Assembly: GCF_001044255.1 (NCBI RefSeq)
Contig: NZ_JYNX01000013.1
Location: forward strand, 1 to 64,000
From: Mycolicibacterium chubuense
GTDB lineage: Bacteria; Actinomycetota; Actinomycetes; Mycobacteriales; Mycobacteriaceae
Direction of reading: 5' to 3'
DNA length: 64,000 nucleotides
Positions within the stretch are counted from its first letter, which is position 1. Every line of letters begins with the position of its first letter. A program made the position numbers and the translations under genes. Under the pieces are notes generated by a model. It was not told where the DNA came from and ran no database searches. It saw only the letters and a list, made by a program, of their open reading frames with translations. Positions 49,697 through 61,469 of this stretch are shown here, piece after piece.

Positions 49697-50722
49697 ATGC
49701 GCGCGGTGGTCATCGATCCCGACGCGACGGTGCGCGTCGACACCCGGCCGGATCCGGCACTGCCGGGGCCCGACGGCGCCGTCGTCGAGGTCACGGCGAG
49801 CGGTATCTGTGGTTCCGATCTGCACTTCCTCGAAGGGCACTACCCTCTCGCCGAGCCGGTGTCCGTGGGCCACGAGGCCGTCGGTGTCGTCGCCGAGATC
49901 GGTTCGGACGTGCGGCAATTCCGCGTCGGCGATCGGGTGCTGGTGTCCTCGGTCGCCGGCTGCGGCCACTGCGCGGGCTGCCGCACCGCGGATCCGGGGC
50001 GCTGCGTGTCCGGGCCGCAGATCTTCGGGTCGGGACTGCTCGGCGGCGCGCAGGCCGATCTGCTGGCCGTTCCCGCGGCCGACTTCCAGCTCCTGCGGAT
50101 CCCCGAGGGCATCGACACCGAGGCCGCGCTGCTGCTGACCGACAATCTCGCGACAGGCTGGGCGGCGGCCAAGCGCGCCGACATCCCACTGGGCGGCACG
50201 GTGGCGGTCATCGGCGCGGGCGCCGTCGGACAGTGCGCGTTGCGCAGCGCGTTACTGCTCGGTGCCGCAACGGTTCTGGTGGTGGACCCGGTGGCGGCGC
50301 GGCGCGACCGGGGCGCGGCGGCGGGCGCGGTCCCCGTCCCGGCGCCGGGCGCCGGGCCCGTTCTCGACGCCACCGACGGGCTGGGCGCGGACGCGGTGAT
50401 CGACGCGGTGGGCACCGACACCTCACTCGACGACGCGCTGGCCTGCGTGCGGACCGGCGGGACCGTGTCGGTGGTCGGGGTGCACGACCTGCAGCCCTAT
50501 CCGCTGCCCGCCCTGGCGTGCCTGCTGCGCAGCCTGACGATCCGCTCGACCCTCGCGCCCGTGCAGCAGACCTGGCAGGAGTTGATTCCCCTGCTGCGGT
50601 CCGGCCGCCTCGACGTCGGCGGCATCTTCACCGCCACCCTGCCGCTCGACGACGCTGCCGCCGGCTACGCCGCCGCGACGTCGCGCTCGGGCGGTCACGT
50701 CAAGATCCGGTTGAATCCCTGA
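49697..50722 (+). CDS. Zinc-dependent alcohol dehydrogenase, medium-chain type
   Basis: A 341-residue MDR enzyme. Catalytic-zinc ligands lie in GICGSDLHFLEGHY and GHEAVG; the structural-zinc loop CGHCAGCRTADPGRC has four cysteines. Cofactor loop VIGAGAVGQCAL. One base separates it from the monooxygenase, so the pair probably works in sequence: the alcohol dehydrogenase forms the ketone substrate, or oxidises the alcohol released from the ester product. Specific substrate unknown. Confidence 0.88.
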   Translation: MRAVVIDPDATVRVDTRPDPALPGPDGAVVEVTASGICGSDLHFLEGHYPLAEPVSVGHEAVGVVAEIGSDVRQFRVGDRVLVSSVAGCGHCAGCRTADPGRCVSGPQIFGSGLLGGAQADLLAVPAADFQLLRIPEGIDTEAALLLTDNLATGWAAAKRADIPLGGTVAVIGAGAVGQCALRSALLLGAATVLVVDPVAARRDRGAAAGAVPVPAPGAGPVLDATDGLGADAVIDAVGTDTSLDDALACVRTGGTVSVVGVHDLQPYPLPALACLLRSLTIRSTLAPVQQTWQELIPLLRSGRLDVGGIFTATLPLDDAAAGYAAATSRSGGHVKIRLNP

Positions 50723-50724
50723 TC

Positions 50725-52452
<1,728 letters not shown>

Positions 52453-52500
52453 TCACTGTCTGACGCCAAAGAGACGCTGTTATCCGGAAAACGAAGTTCG

Positions 52501-53223
52501 TCACCACCCACGGCGTCGCGGATGGGATCCGATCAGGTCGGCCGACCGTGTCTCGCGACTGCGGTAGACGACGTAGGGACGGAACAGGTAACCGACCGGT
52601 GCGCTGAACGCGTGCACCAGCCGGGTGAACGGCCACAAGCAGAACAGGGCGAGCCCGATCATCACGTGTAGTTGGTAGTAGATCGGCGCCCCGGCCATCA
52701 GATCGCCGCGCGGCTGCAGGACCCAGATCGAGCGGAACCACACCGACACCGACTGCCGGTAGTCGTACGCCTCACCGACCAGCCCGGAACCGAGCGCGGT
52801 GGCGCACAGGCCGGCCACGATCGCGGCCACCAGGACCACGTACATCAGCTTGTCGTTGACGGTCGTCGCCAGGAACACCGGTCCGCGCGTGCGCCTGCGG
52901 TAGATCAGCAACGCGATCCCTGTCAGGGTGGCCACCCCTGCGATGGACCCGAGGAGTACCGCCTGCAGGTGGTAGGCGTGCTCGCTGAGACCCACCGCCC
53001 GGGTCCACGACTCGGGGATCACCAGACCGATGACGTGCCCGACGATCACCACGAGGATGCCGAAGTGGAACATCGGGCTGGCGATGCGCAGCAGCCTGCT
53101 CTCATAGAGTTGAGACGAGCGGGTGGTCCAGCCGAACTTGTCGTATCGGTAGCGCCACCAGCTGCCGACGACGACGACAGCCACTGTCACGTACGGCACC
53201 ACGTCCCAGAAGATCTCCCCCAT
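52501..53223 (-). CDS. narI: Respiratory nitrate reductase gamma subunit
   Basis: A 240-residue cytochrome b subunit with five membrane helices. Heme-ligating His residues lie in FHFGILVVIVGHVIGLV (helix 2) and in HVMIGL...RLVHAFSAP (helix 5). It takes electrons from menaquinol and passes them to NarH. The ATG is one base from the narJ stop on the coding strand. Last structural gene of the nitrate reductase set. Confidence 0.96.
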   Translation of the reverse strand: MGEIFWDVVPYVTVAVVVVGSWWRYRYDKFGWTTRSSQLYESRLLRIASPMFHFGILVVIVGHVIGLVIPESWTRAVGLSEHAYHLQAVLLGSIAGVATLTGIALLIYRRRTRGPVFLATTVNDKLMYVVLVAAIVAGLCATALGSGLVGEAYDYRQSVSVWFRSIWVLQPRGDLMAGAPIYYQLHVMIGLALFCLWPFTRLVHAFSAPVGYLFRPYVVYRSRETRSADLIGSHPRRRGW

Positions 53224-53224
53224 C

Positions 53225-53869
53225 TCAGACCCCCTCCGGTGCCCGCCGCGGCGGCACTGTCAGCGTGAACGGCGCCAGGCCGACCGCCTCGGCGGCCGGG
53301 CCGTCGGCCGCCAACCGCCGGGCGCGCCGGATCTCCTCCTCGGAGGCGGGGGGCAACGTCGTCAGAACGGCGGCGAGCGCCGCCGCATAAGGCGACCCCG
53401 TGTCGTGCAGCGCGCGGTGCACGACCTCCAGCGGTGTCCGGTGCGCGGCGAGCAACCGCCGTCCGCGCTCGGCGTCCGTGGTGGCCGCGAACTCCAGCAC
53501 GACGGCCAGATGGTCGGGCGCCTCACCGACGGGTGGCACCGCCCCCGCGTCGCGGTACGCCTGCACGAACGCCAGCATCGCCTGTCCGCGGTTGCGGGTG
53601 TCGCCGGCGGTCCAGTACGTCAGGTACAGCGTGGCGCGCCGGTGCAGGTCGAACGTCTCGACATACTGCTGCGCCGCCTGCATCGGGCTCATCGCGCTGA
53701 GCGCGGCCGCGGTCCGCCGAAGTCGTTGTCCGGCAGCGCCGTCGGCGTACTCGAGGAGCTCGGCCGCGACGTGCAGTCGGTCCGTGTCGGGATAGCTCAG
53801 CAGGAGCGACGCGCATTGCCACACGACGCGGTCGGCCAGGGCGTCGCGCGAGCGGGCGAACAGCCTCAT
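53225..53869 (-). CDS. narJ: Nitrate reductase assembly chaperone
   Basis: A 214-residue TorD/NarJ-type chaperone needed to insert molybdenum cofactor into NarG; it is not part of the final enzyme. The YVETFDLHRRATLYLTYW segment is the family hallmark. The ATG at 53869 overlaps the narH stop; the longer open frame lies inside narH and is rejected. It acts in the cytosol. Confidence 0.94.
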   Translation of the reverse strand: MRLFARSRDALADRVVWQCASLLLSYPDTDRLHVAAELLEYADGAAGQRLRRTAAALSAMSPMQAAQQYVETFDLHRRATLYLTYWTAGDTRNRGQAMLAFVQAYRDAGAVPPVGEAPDHLAVVLEFAATTDAERGRRLLAAHRTPLEVVHRALHDTGSPYAAALAAVLTTLPPASEEEIRRARRLAADGPAAEAVGLAPFTLTVPPRRAPEGV

Positions 53870-55521
53870 TCGGTCCCCCTGGAATCCGGGAACATGCCGA
53901 CGGGAGCGCCGCGACCATCCCAGTTGAGCAGGTTCACCCGCGAGGGCCGGGTGGCGTTTGCGGCCATGCCGTCGCCGGTCTGACGGTGCCGCAGCGCGTG
54001 AAAGGTTTCCACGGCCACCGGTACCGGCTGGCCGCTGGCCTCCCCGAAGGGACCTGACTCGTACATGCCCGGTCCGCCCTCGAAGCTCAGCGAGCAACCG
54101 GGCTCCTCCACCGACCCCGGGTCGACATCGGCGTACGCCGTCGGAATGACATAGCGCTCTTCGTATTTCGCAAGGGCCAGCAGTCTGTACATCTCGTACA
54201 TCTGCTCTTCGGTCATGCCCACCGACTCGGGGATGTGGGGCTGGGTTTCGCGGCCGAGGTTGATGTCGCGCATGTAGGAACGCATCGCGGCCAGCCGCCG
54301 CAGCACGCCCTCGACGACGGTGGTGTCGCCTGCGGTGAACAATCCGGCCAGGTATTCGATCGGGATGCGCAGCGCCTCGAGCGCCCCGAAGAGATTGCCG
54401 ATGTCCTCACCGTCGTGTCCGTCGCGGCTGACCGCGTCGACCACCGGTGACAGCGGCGGGATGTACCAGACCATCGGGACGGTCCGGAACTCCGGATGCA
54501 GCGGCAGAGCCACCTGATAGGTGTGGATCAGGGCATGGACCGGCGAGCGCTGCGCCGCCTCGATCCACTCGTCGGAGATGCCCTCCGCCCGCGCGGCAGC
54601 CACCACCGCCGGGTCGCGGGGGTCCAGCAGGATCGACTTCTGCGCCTCGTAGAGATCCCGCTCGTCGGGCACCGAGGCCGCCTCGGTCACCCGGTCCATG
54701 TCGTAGAGCACCAGGCCCAGGTACCGCAGCCGGCCCACGCAGGTCTCCGAGCACACCGTCGGCAACCCGACCTCGATCCGCGGGTAGCACAACGTGCATT
54801 TCTCGGCCTTGCCGGTTTTGTGGTTGAAGTAGACCTTTTTGTACGGGCAGCCCGACACACACATACGCCAGCCGCGGCAGCGATCCTGGTCGACCAGCAC
54901 GATGCCGTCCTCGACGCGCTTGTACATCGCCCCCGACGGACACGAGGCGACGCACGACGGGTTGAGGCAGTGTTCGCAGATGCGCGGCAGGTAGAACATG
55001 AAGGTCTGCTCGAGTTCCAGACGGATTTGTTCGCTGACGCGGGCCAGGACGGGGTCGCCAGGCACGATCTCGGTGGAGCCGCCGAGATCGTCGTCCCAGT
55101 TCGCCGACCACTCCACCTTCATCGGCTTGCCGCTGATCAGGCTGCGCGGCCGCGCGACCGGGAAGTGTTCGCCCAGCGGCGCACTGGTGAGAGTGTCGTA
55201 GTCGTAGGTCCACGGCTCGTAGTAGTCGTCGATGGACGGGAGTTTCGGGTTGGCGAAGATGTGCAGCAGCTTGTGCAGGCGCCCGCCGCCGCGCAGCCGC
55301 AGCCGCCCGCGGGCGTCGCGCACCCATCCGCCGCGCCACCGGTCCTGGTCCTCGTAGGTCCGCGGATAGCCCTGTCCCGGGCGCGTTTCGACGTTGTTGA
55401 ACCACACGTACTCGGTGCCGGGGCGGTTGGTCCACGCCTGCTTGCACGTCACCGAGCAGGTGTGGCAGCCGATGCACTTGTCGAGGTTCATCACCATCGC
55501 CATCTGGGCCATGACGCGCAT
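53866..55521 (-). CDS. narH: Respiratory nitrate reductase beta subunit
   Basis: A 551-residue electron-transfer subunit with four cluster motifs: CIGCHTCSVTC, CEHCLNPSCVASCP, CRGWRMCVSGCP (Trp at one Cys position, giving the [3Fe-4S] centre) and CTLCYPRIEVGLPTVCSETC. It links NarI hemes to NarG. The ATG overlaps the narG stop by one base and AGGAGG lies about ten bases upstream. The reading frame stays open far into narG but that part has no NarH sequence. Confidence 0.96.
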   Translation of the reverse strand: MRVMAQMAMVMNLDKCIGCHTCSVTCKQAWTNRPGTEYVWFNNVETRPGQGYPRTYEDQDRWRGGWVRDARGRLRLRGGGRLHKLLHIFANPKLPSIDDYYEPWTYDYDTLTSAPLGEHFPVARPRSLISGKPMKVEWSANWDDDLGGSTEIVPGDPVLARVSEQIRLELEQTFMFYLPRICEHCLNPSCVASCPSGAMYKRVEDGIVLVDQDRCRGWRMCVSGCPYKKVYFNHKTGKAEKCTLCYPRIEVGLPTVCSETCVGRLRYLGLVLYDMDRVTEAASVPDERDLYEAQKSILLDPRDPAVVAAARAEGISDEWIEAAQRSPVHALIHTYQVALPLHPEFRTVPMVWYIPPLSPVVDAVSRDGHDGEDIGNLFGALEALRIPIEYLAGLFTAGDTTVVEGVLRRLAAMRSYMRDINLGRETQPHIPESVGMTEEQMYEMYRLLALAKYEERYVIPTAYADVDPGSVEEPGCSLSFEGGPGMYESGPFGEASGQPVPVAVETFHALRHRQTGDGMAANATRPSRVNLLNWDGRGAPVGMFPDSRGTE

Positions 55522-58500
55522 CAGTAGACCACCTCCTGGGAGCGTCGCCGCACGACGGTGACCTCGTCGCGCTGGTTTCCGGTCGGGCCGAGATAGTTGA
55601 AGGCGAACGCGGTCTGGGCGTAACCGCCCGCCAGGTGGCTGGGCTTGACCAGAAGCCGGGTCAGCGAGTTGTGGATGCCGCCCCGGGTGCCGGTCGTCTC
55701 GGTCAGCGGCACGTCGATCGTGCGCTCCTGGGCGTGGTAAACGTAAACCACCCCGTCCGGCATCCGGTGGCTGACGATCGCCCGGCACACCAACACTCCG
55801 TTGCGGTTGACCGCCTCCACCCAATCGTTGTCGCGGACGGCGATCTTCGCGGCGTCGGCCGGGCTCATCCACATCGTCGGCCCGCCGCGCGACAGCGAGA
55901 GCATGAACAGGTTGTCCTGGTACTCGGAGTGGATCGACCACTTGGAGTGCGGGGTCAGGTAGCGCACCGTGAGCCCGACGCCGCCGTCCGAGCCGGCGCT
56001 GCCCAGCTCGGGTTCGCCGAAGAGCCGGTGGATGTCTAGCGGCGGACGGTAGACCGGCAGCTGTTCGCCGAGTTCCTCGAGCCAGTCGTGGTCGAGATAG
56101 AAATGCATGCGGCCGGTCAACGTGTGAAAAGGCTTGAGCGCCTCGATGTTCACCGTGAACGGGGCGTACCGGCGGCCGCCGGTCTCGCTCCCCGACCACT
56201 CCGGGCTGGTGATGACGGGTACGGGACGCGCCTGGGTGTCGGCATAGGTGATGCGCTTCTCCTCGCTCCCCTCGGCCAGGTGGGCCAGCGGCCGACCGGT
56301 GCGGCGCTCAAGCTCGCGGAAGCCCTCGACGGCCAGCCGGCCGTTCGACGTGCCTGACAGCGCGAGCACGACGTCGGCCATCCGCTCGGCCGTGGTGATC
56401 GCGGGTCGCCCCGCGGCGGCGCCGCTGTCGAGCACCCCGAACTTCTGCGCGAGCTCCGCGACCTCCTGCACCGGCCAGGTGGTCACACCCTTGGTGGTGA
56501 CGCCCAGGTCGTCGACCAGAGGGCCCAGCGTGGACCACTTGTCCGCGATCGCCGTGTAGTCGCGCTCGACCACGCCGATGGGCCCGATGGTCCGCGCGGG
56601 CACCGGGACCTCCCCGGTCTCCCGCCAGTCATGTTGCCGGCCGGCGGGATAGGCCATCGCGGCCGGTGTGTCGTGCTGCAGCGCTCCCAGCACCACGTCG
56701 GTGCGGGTACCCAGATGTGTCGCGGCCAGCGCGGAGAACGCCCTGGCGATCGCGCCGAACGCCTCGTAATCCGACCGGGTTTCCCACGGCGGATCGATCG
56801 CGGGGCTGAAGGCATGGATGAACGGATGCATGTCGGTGGAGGACAGGTCGGCCTTCTCGTACCAGGTCGCCGCCGGGAGCACGACGTCGGAGAGCAACGT
56901 CGTCGATGTCATCCGGAAGTCCACCGACATCAGCAGGTCGAGCTTGCCCTCGGGGGTGTCGTCGGCCCACCGCACCCCTGCCGGACGCAGGTGCTCGGGG
57001 GTGGGGGTGGCCGACATGGTCGAGGTGGTGCCCAGCAGGTGCCGGAGGAAGTATTCGTTGCCCTTGCTCGACGAACCGAGCAGGTTGGCCCGCCACACGT
57101 CGAGCACCCGGGGCCAGTTCGCCGGGTCGTCGGGATCGGTGACCGCGAGATGAACAGCGCCGGAGGCCAATTGCTCACACACGTACTCCGCCACGTCACG
57201 GCCGGCCGCGCGAGCCTCGTCGGCGAGGTCGAGGCTGTTGCGGTCGAACTGGGGGTAGAACGGCATCCAGCCCATCGCCGCCGAGGCGGCCAGCACATCC
57301 ATGGTGTGCCGTCCGGTGAACCGGCCGCGCGCGGTCGGGCTGGCCAGGGCGTCGGCGCGGTACCCGTCGTAGCGCCACTGGTCGGTGTGCACGTACCAGT
57401 ACGCGGTGCCCGGCATCTGCCGCGGCGGCCGCGACCAGTCGGTGGCCATCGCCATCGTCGCCCAGCCGGTGACCGGCCGGCACTTCTCCTGTCCCACGTA
57501 GTGGGCCCAGCCTCCGCCGTTGCGGCCCATCGATCCGGTCAGCAGCAGCATCGCGAGCACCGCGCGGTAGGTGGTGTCCCCGTGGAACCACTGACAGATC
57601 CCGGCGCCCATGATGATCATCGATCGGCCACCGGATTCCTCGGCATTGCGCGCGAATTCGCGCGCCACCCGGATCACCTGCGCGGCCGAGACCCCGGTGA
57701 TGGGCTCCTGCCACGCGGGTGTGTAGGGAGCCCCGGAATCGTCGTAGCCGGTCGGCCAGTCGCCGGGCAACCCGGGCCGCGGTACTCCGTACTGGGCCAG
57801 CATGAGATCGAACACCGTGCACACGCGGTGCCCAGCGATCCGGCGCACCGGTACCCCGCGGCGCACGGTGGCACCCGACCCGTCGACGGTGTCGAACCGC
57901 GGCAACGTGATCAGCGCGGTCTCCCCCGGATCGCCGTGCGTCGGAGCCACCGTCAACGCGGGCACCAGATCGCCCAGGTCGAGATTCCACCGGCCCGCAC
58001 CGTCGTCGCCGTACCGGAATCCGAGCGAACCGTTGGGCACCGCAGGGGAATCCGAGCGCCCGTCGAGCAGCACCGGTTTGAACGCCGCGTTCTGCACCTC
58101 GTGCCCCAGGTCGGCGGCGGTGAGCATCTTCGCGGGCACCAGGGCGCCGTCGCGCTCCTCGAGCGTGACCAGGAACGGCAGGTCCGTGTAGGTGCGCACG
58201 TAGTCGACGAAGAACGGAACCCGTTGTGCGACGAAGAACTCCGAGAGAATGACATGCCCCATGGCCATCGCGAGCGCGCCGTCGGTGCCCGCCGCGCACG
58301 GCATCCATTCGTCGGCGAACTTGGTGTTGTCGGCGTAGTCCGGGCTGACGGTGACCACCTTGGTGCCGCGGTAGCGCACCTCGGCCATCCAGTGGGCGTC
58401 GGGGGTGCGGGTGACAGGCACGTTGGAGCCCCACATCACCAGGTAGGACGCGTCCCACCAGTCGCCGGACTCCGGCACGTCGGTCTGGTCGCCGAACACC

Positions 58501-59219
58501 TGCGGCGAGGCCACCGGCAGGTCGGCGTACCAGTCGTAGAACGAGGTCATCGCCCCGCCGATCAATTCGACGAAGCGGGAGCCCGCGGCGTGGCTGACCA
58601 TCGACATCGCCGGGATCGGGGAGAAACCCGCGATGCGGTCGGGCCCGTAGGTCTTGATCGTGTGGACGTGCGCGGCCGCGATCATCTCGCAGGCCTCCGC
58701 CCACGTGACCCGCACCAGGCCGCCCTTGCCGCGGGCCCGCTGGTAGCGCCGGCGCCGGTCCGGATCGGCCTGGATGTCGGCCCAGGCCAGCACGGGATCG
58801 CCCAACCGCGTCTTGGCCTCGCGGTACATCTCGACCAGCAGGCCGCGGGCATACGGGTACCGCACCCGGGTCGGCGAATACGTGTACCAGGAGAACGCCG
58901 CGCCGCGCGGGCAGCCGCGCGGTTCGTATTCGGGACGGTCCGGCCCCACCGACGGGTAGTCGGTCTCCTGGGTCTCCCAGGTGATGATGCCGTCCTTGAC
59001 GTAGACCTTCCACGAGCACGAGCCGGTGCAGTTGACGCCGTGCGTGGAGCGCACGACCTTGTCGTGGCTCCAGCGGTCCCGGTAGAACACGTCACCGTCG
59101 CGCCCGCCGTGACGGGTCACCGTGCGCAGGTCCGCGGAGAACTCACCCGGGGTGAAGAACCGGCCACTGCGCTCCAGCAGTTCCTCGACCTTCCCCCCGG
59201 TACGCGCCGGATTCGTCAC
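55521..59219 (-). CDS. narG: Respiratory nitrate reductase alpha subunit
   Basis: A 1232-residue catalytic molybdenum subunit reducing nitrate to nitrite on the cytosolic face. The N-terminal FS0 cluster ligands are His60, Cys64, Cys68 and Cys103, with the same spacing as E. coli NarG. The FYDWY Asp229 corresponds to the Mo-binding Asp of that enzyme, as I recall. The GTG at 59219 overlaps the narK stop (GTGA) and gives the length I remember for M. tuberculosis NarG; a 220-codon extension into narK is rejected. Confidence 0.97.
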   Translation of the reverse strand: MTNPARTGGKVEELLERSGRFFTPGEFSADLRTVTRHGGRDGDVFYRDRWSHDKVVRSTHGVNCTGSCSWKVYVKDGIITWETQETDYPSVGPDRPEYEPRGCPRGAAFSWYTYSPTRVRYPYARGLLVEMYREAKTRLGDPVLAWADIQADPDRRRRYQRARGKGGLVRVTWAEACEMIAAAHVHTIKTYGPDRIAGFSPIPAMSMVSHAAGSRFVELIGGAMTSFYDWYADLPVASPQVFGDQTDVPESGDWWDASYLVMWGSNVPVTRTPDAHWMAEVRYRGTKVVTVSPDYADNTKFADEWMPCAAGTDGALAMAMGHVILSEFFVAQRVPFFVDYVRTYTDLPFLVTLEERDGALVPAKMLTAADLGHEVQNAAFKPVLLDGRSDSPAVPNGSLGFRYGDDGAGRWNLDLGDLVPALTVAPTHGDPGETALITLPRFDTVDGSGATVRRGVPVRRIAGHRVCTVFDLMLAQYGVPRPGLPGDWPTGYDDSGAPYTPAWQEPITGVSAAQVIRVAREFARNAEESGGRSMIIMGAGICQWFHGDTTYRAVLAMLLLTGSMGRNGGGWAHYVGQEKCRPVTGWATMAMATDWSRPPRQMPGTAYWYVHTDQWRYDGYRADALASPTARGRFTGRHTMDVLAASAAMGWMPFYPQFDRNSLDLADEARAAGRDVAEYVCEQLASGAVHLAVTDPDDPANWPRVLDVWRANLLGSSSKGNEYFLRHLLGTTSTMSATPTPEHLRPAGVRWADDTPEGKLDLLMSVDFRMTSTTLLSDVVLPAATWYEKADLSSTDMHPFIHAFSPAIDPPWETRSDYEAFGAIARAFSALAATHLGTRTDVVLGALQHDTPAAMAYPAGRQHDWRETGEVPVPARTIGPIGVVERDYTAIADKWSTLGPLVDDLGVTTKGVTTWPVQEVAELAQKFGVLDSGAAAGRPAITTAERMADVVLALSGTSNGRLAVEGFRELERRTGRPLAHLAEGSEEKRITYADTQARPVPVITSPEWSGSETGGRRYAPFTVNIEALKPFHTLTGRMHFYLDHDWLEELGEQLPVYRPPLDIHRLFGEPELGSAGSDGGVGLTVRYLTPHSKWSIHSEYQDNLFMLSLSRGGPTMWMSPADAAKIAVRDNDWVEAVNRNGVLVCRAIVSHRMPDGVVYVYHAQERTIDVPLTETTGTRGGIHNSLTRLLVKPSHLAGGYAQTAFAFNYLGPTGNQRDEVTVVRRRSQEVVY

Positions 59220-60445
59220 GCGGTGCCCTTTCTTCGTCGGGGTTCGTGCGCGTGCAGGCGCAGCGCGGTGAACGCAAAGGCCGCCAGCGCGGTCGCGACG
59301 AGAAGCGCCAGGCCGATCGTGTAATCGGAATCCACACTGTCGTAGGTCGCGCCCATGACCAGCGGGGGGAAGTAACCGCCGAGGCCGCCGGCCGCGGCCA
59401 CGATGCCGGTCACCGATCCGACCGATTGAGCGGGTGCCCGCAGCGCCACCCAGGCGAAGACGCCACCGGTGCCGATGCCGAGGAAGAGGGCGAGTGCGAT
59501 GAACGTGGCCGCCGACCACAGGTCGGGCGGCGGTTGGAAGATCGCGACGAACGCCATCGCCGCGGTTCCGGCGAACGACGCCAGCACAACGTATTTCGGC
59601 GGGATCCGGTCGGCCAGCGCGCCGCCGACGGGCCGGGCCAGCACCGCGGCGACAGCGAATCCCGCAGTGCGGGCGCCGGCATCGACGGCGGAGAAGTGGT
59701 AGATGGTCTTGATGTAGGTGGGCAGGTAGTTGGCGAAGGCCACGAACCCGCCGAAGACGACGGCGTAGAGGAACGACATCTCCCACGTGACGGCGAGTTT
59801 GGCGGCCGCCTTCAGCTTCGGTACCACCGGGTCGGTGTTGGGGGTGAAGTGCGGGGAGTCCCGCATGAGCACCAGGCACAGCACGGCCGTCACGGCCAGG
59901 GCCACCGCGATGATCAGGTGGGTTGGCAGCAGCCCGAACCAGCGAACGAAACGCGGGGTGAAGAACGCCGACAGCGCCGTGCCCACCATGCCCATGCCGA
60001 ACACACCGGTCGCGAAGCCTCGCCGCGCGGGCTCGTACCAGTGATTGGCGAACGGGATGCCGACGGCGAAGATGGTGCCCGCGATGCCCAGAAAGAAGCC
60101 GAAGAGCAGCAGCAACGGGTAGGACCCGATCGAACCCGCGAAGCCCACCGCGAGCACTGGCACGATCGAGGAGACCGACACGGCGATGAACATCGCGCGG
60201 CCGCCGAACCGGTCGGTGAGCGACCCGACCACGATGCGCCCGAGCGCTCCCACCAGGATCGGTGTGGCGACCAGCATGGACGCTTGCGTGCTACTCAGCG
60301 ACAGGTCACCGGCATAGGTCGTCGACAGCGGCCCGATCATGTTCCAGGCCCAGAAGTTGATCGCCGAGACCCACGTGGCGAGCGCCAGATTCAGCCCCCG
60401 CCGCGCATCGATGTCCGGCGCCGTCGCCGTGTCCACCGTGTTCAC
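59216..60445 (-). CDS. narK: Nitrate/nitrite transporter
   Basis: A 409-residue major-facilitator transporter of the nitrate/nitrite porter family, 12 helices. Nitrate-signature glycine motifs appear in FFLGIAGTIFAVGIPFANHWY (in part) and GIGTGGVFAWVALR. The GTG at 60445 follows a GGGGGAGGG stretch about ten bases upstream. It lies 28 bp after pfkB and overlaps narG. Closest in kind to NarK2 of M. tuberculosis, which imports nitrate during hypoxia. Confidence 0.93.
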   Translation of the reverse strand: MNTVDTATAPDIDARRGLNLALATWVSAINFWAWNMIGPLSTTYAGDLSLSSTQASMLVATPILVGALGRIVVGSLTDRFGGRAMFIAVSVSSIVPVLAVGFAGSIGSYPLLLLFGFFLGIAGTIFAVGIPFANHWYEPARRGFATGVFGMGMVGTALSAFFTPRFVRWFGLLPTHLIIAVALAVTAVLCLVLMRDSPHFTPNTDPVVPKLKAAAKLAVTWEMSFLYAVVFGGFVAFANYLPTYIKTIYHFSAVDAGARTAGFAVAAVLARPVGGALADRIPPKYVVLASFAGTAAMAFVAIFQPPPDLWSAATFIALALFLGIGTGGVFAWVALRAPAQSVGSVTGIVAAAGGLGGYFPPLVMGATYDSVDSDYTIGLALLVATALAAFAFTALRLHAHEPRRRKGTA

Positions 60446-60473
60446 GTAACCACACCCTCCCCCGCCGTCGCGC

Positions 60474-61469
60474 CTATTTGCGCGATATCGGCTCCAATGT
60501 TTCTGTTCTCCAACGACTTTCTGTTGACTCGGCGGCCAGCTCGACGAACCGGTCGACATCCGCGGCGGCGAAGGCCGCCGTGCCGGGGGTGAGCAGCTTG
60601 GCCGCGGCGGCGGCGATCCCGTACCGGACCGCGTCGCTGATAGACCAGCCGCTGCTGAGCCCGACCGCGATGCCGGCGACCATCGCGTCGCCGGCCCCCA
60701 CCCCGCTGACGGCGTGCACCGGGATGGCCGGGAAGTGCCTGCTCTCGGTCGCCGTCGCGAGGATCGCGCCCTGCGGGCCGAGGGAGACCACGACGGCCTC
60801 GGTGAGCCCGCGCTCGATCAGCTCGTGCGCCGCCTCCAGCTGCTCGGGCAGGGTGCTCAGCGCACGACCGACACACTCCCGCAGTTCGCGCACGCTGGGC
60901 TTGAGCAGATACACCCCCGAGGTGACGTGGGTCAGCGCGTCGACCGACGTGTCGAGGATCAGCCGCGCCCCCACGTCCCCGCACAGGTCCGCGACGCGCT
61001 GATAGAAATCCACCGGAACCCCCGGTGGGAGGCTGCCGCTGGCGACGACGTAGCACGCCGAGGCGACGGCAGGTGGGATCGCCTCCCGCAGCTTGTCCAG
61101 GCACAGCGCGCACTCCGCCGGCGACAGGGTCGGGCCGGGGAGCACGAACCGGTACTGCTGATCGCCCGCACGGTCGTTGACCGTGAAGCTCTCCCGCGTC
61201 GCGCCTTCGAGGGGCACCAAGGTGTAGGGCGTGCGCGACGCGTACACGAGGTCGACCAGTCGCTCACCCGTCGAACCGCCCGCGGCGAACACCGCCACCA
61301 CGTCACCGCCGAGAGCGCCGGCGAAGCGTGCGACGTTGATGCCGCCCCCGCCCGCGTCGTACCGCACGGCGTGGCAGCGGACCTTGTCGGTCGGTCGCAC
61401 CTCGTCGGCGTCGGCGGTGACGTCGAGCGCGGGGTTCATCGTCAGCGTGACGATCGGCGCGCGGTTCAT
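60474..61469 (-). CDS. pfkB: PfkB-family sugar kinase (Rv2029c-like)
   Basis: A 331-residue PfkB/ribokinase-fold enzyme, phosphofructokinase or tagatose-6-phosphate kinase type. The N-terminal GGGGINVA substrate motif (40-47) and C-terminal [11 protein letters not shown] with catalytic Asp261 are intact. ATG overlaps the upstream fusion-gene stop by four bases; a 128-codon extension is rejected. In M. tuberculosis pfkB (Rv2029c) also follows Rv2030c and both belong to the DosR regulon. Confidence 0.9.
   Translation of the reverse strand: MNRAPIVTLTMNPALDVTADADEVRPTDKVRCHAVRYDAGGGGINVARFAGALGGDVVAVFAAGGSTGERLVDLVYASRTPYTLVPLEGATRESFTVNDRAGDQQYRFVLPGPTLSPAECALCLDKLREAIPPAVASACYVVASGSLPPGVPVDFYQRVADLCGDVGARLILDTSVDALTHVTSGVYLLKPSVRELRECVGRALSTLPEQLEAAHELIERGLTEAVVVSLGPQGAILATATESRHFPAIPVHAVSGVGAGDAMVAGIAVGLSSGWSISDAVRYGIAAAAAKLLTPGTAAFAAADVDRFVELAAESTESRWRTETLEPISRK

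Noticed and set aside
59220-59879. 220-codon N-terminal extension of narG into narK
   Set aside because: Sequence is an out-of-frame reading of narK; the GTG at 59219 overlaps the narK stop and gives the normal NarG length.
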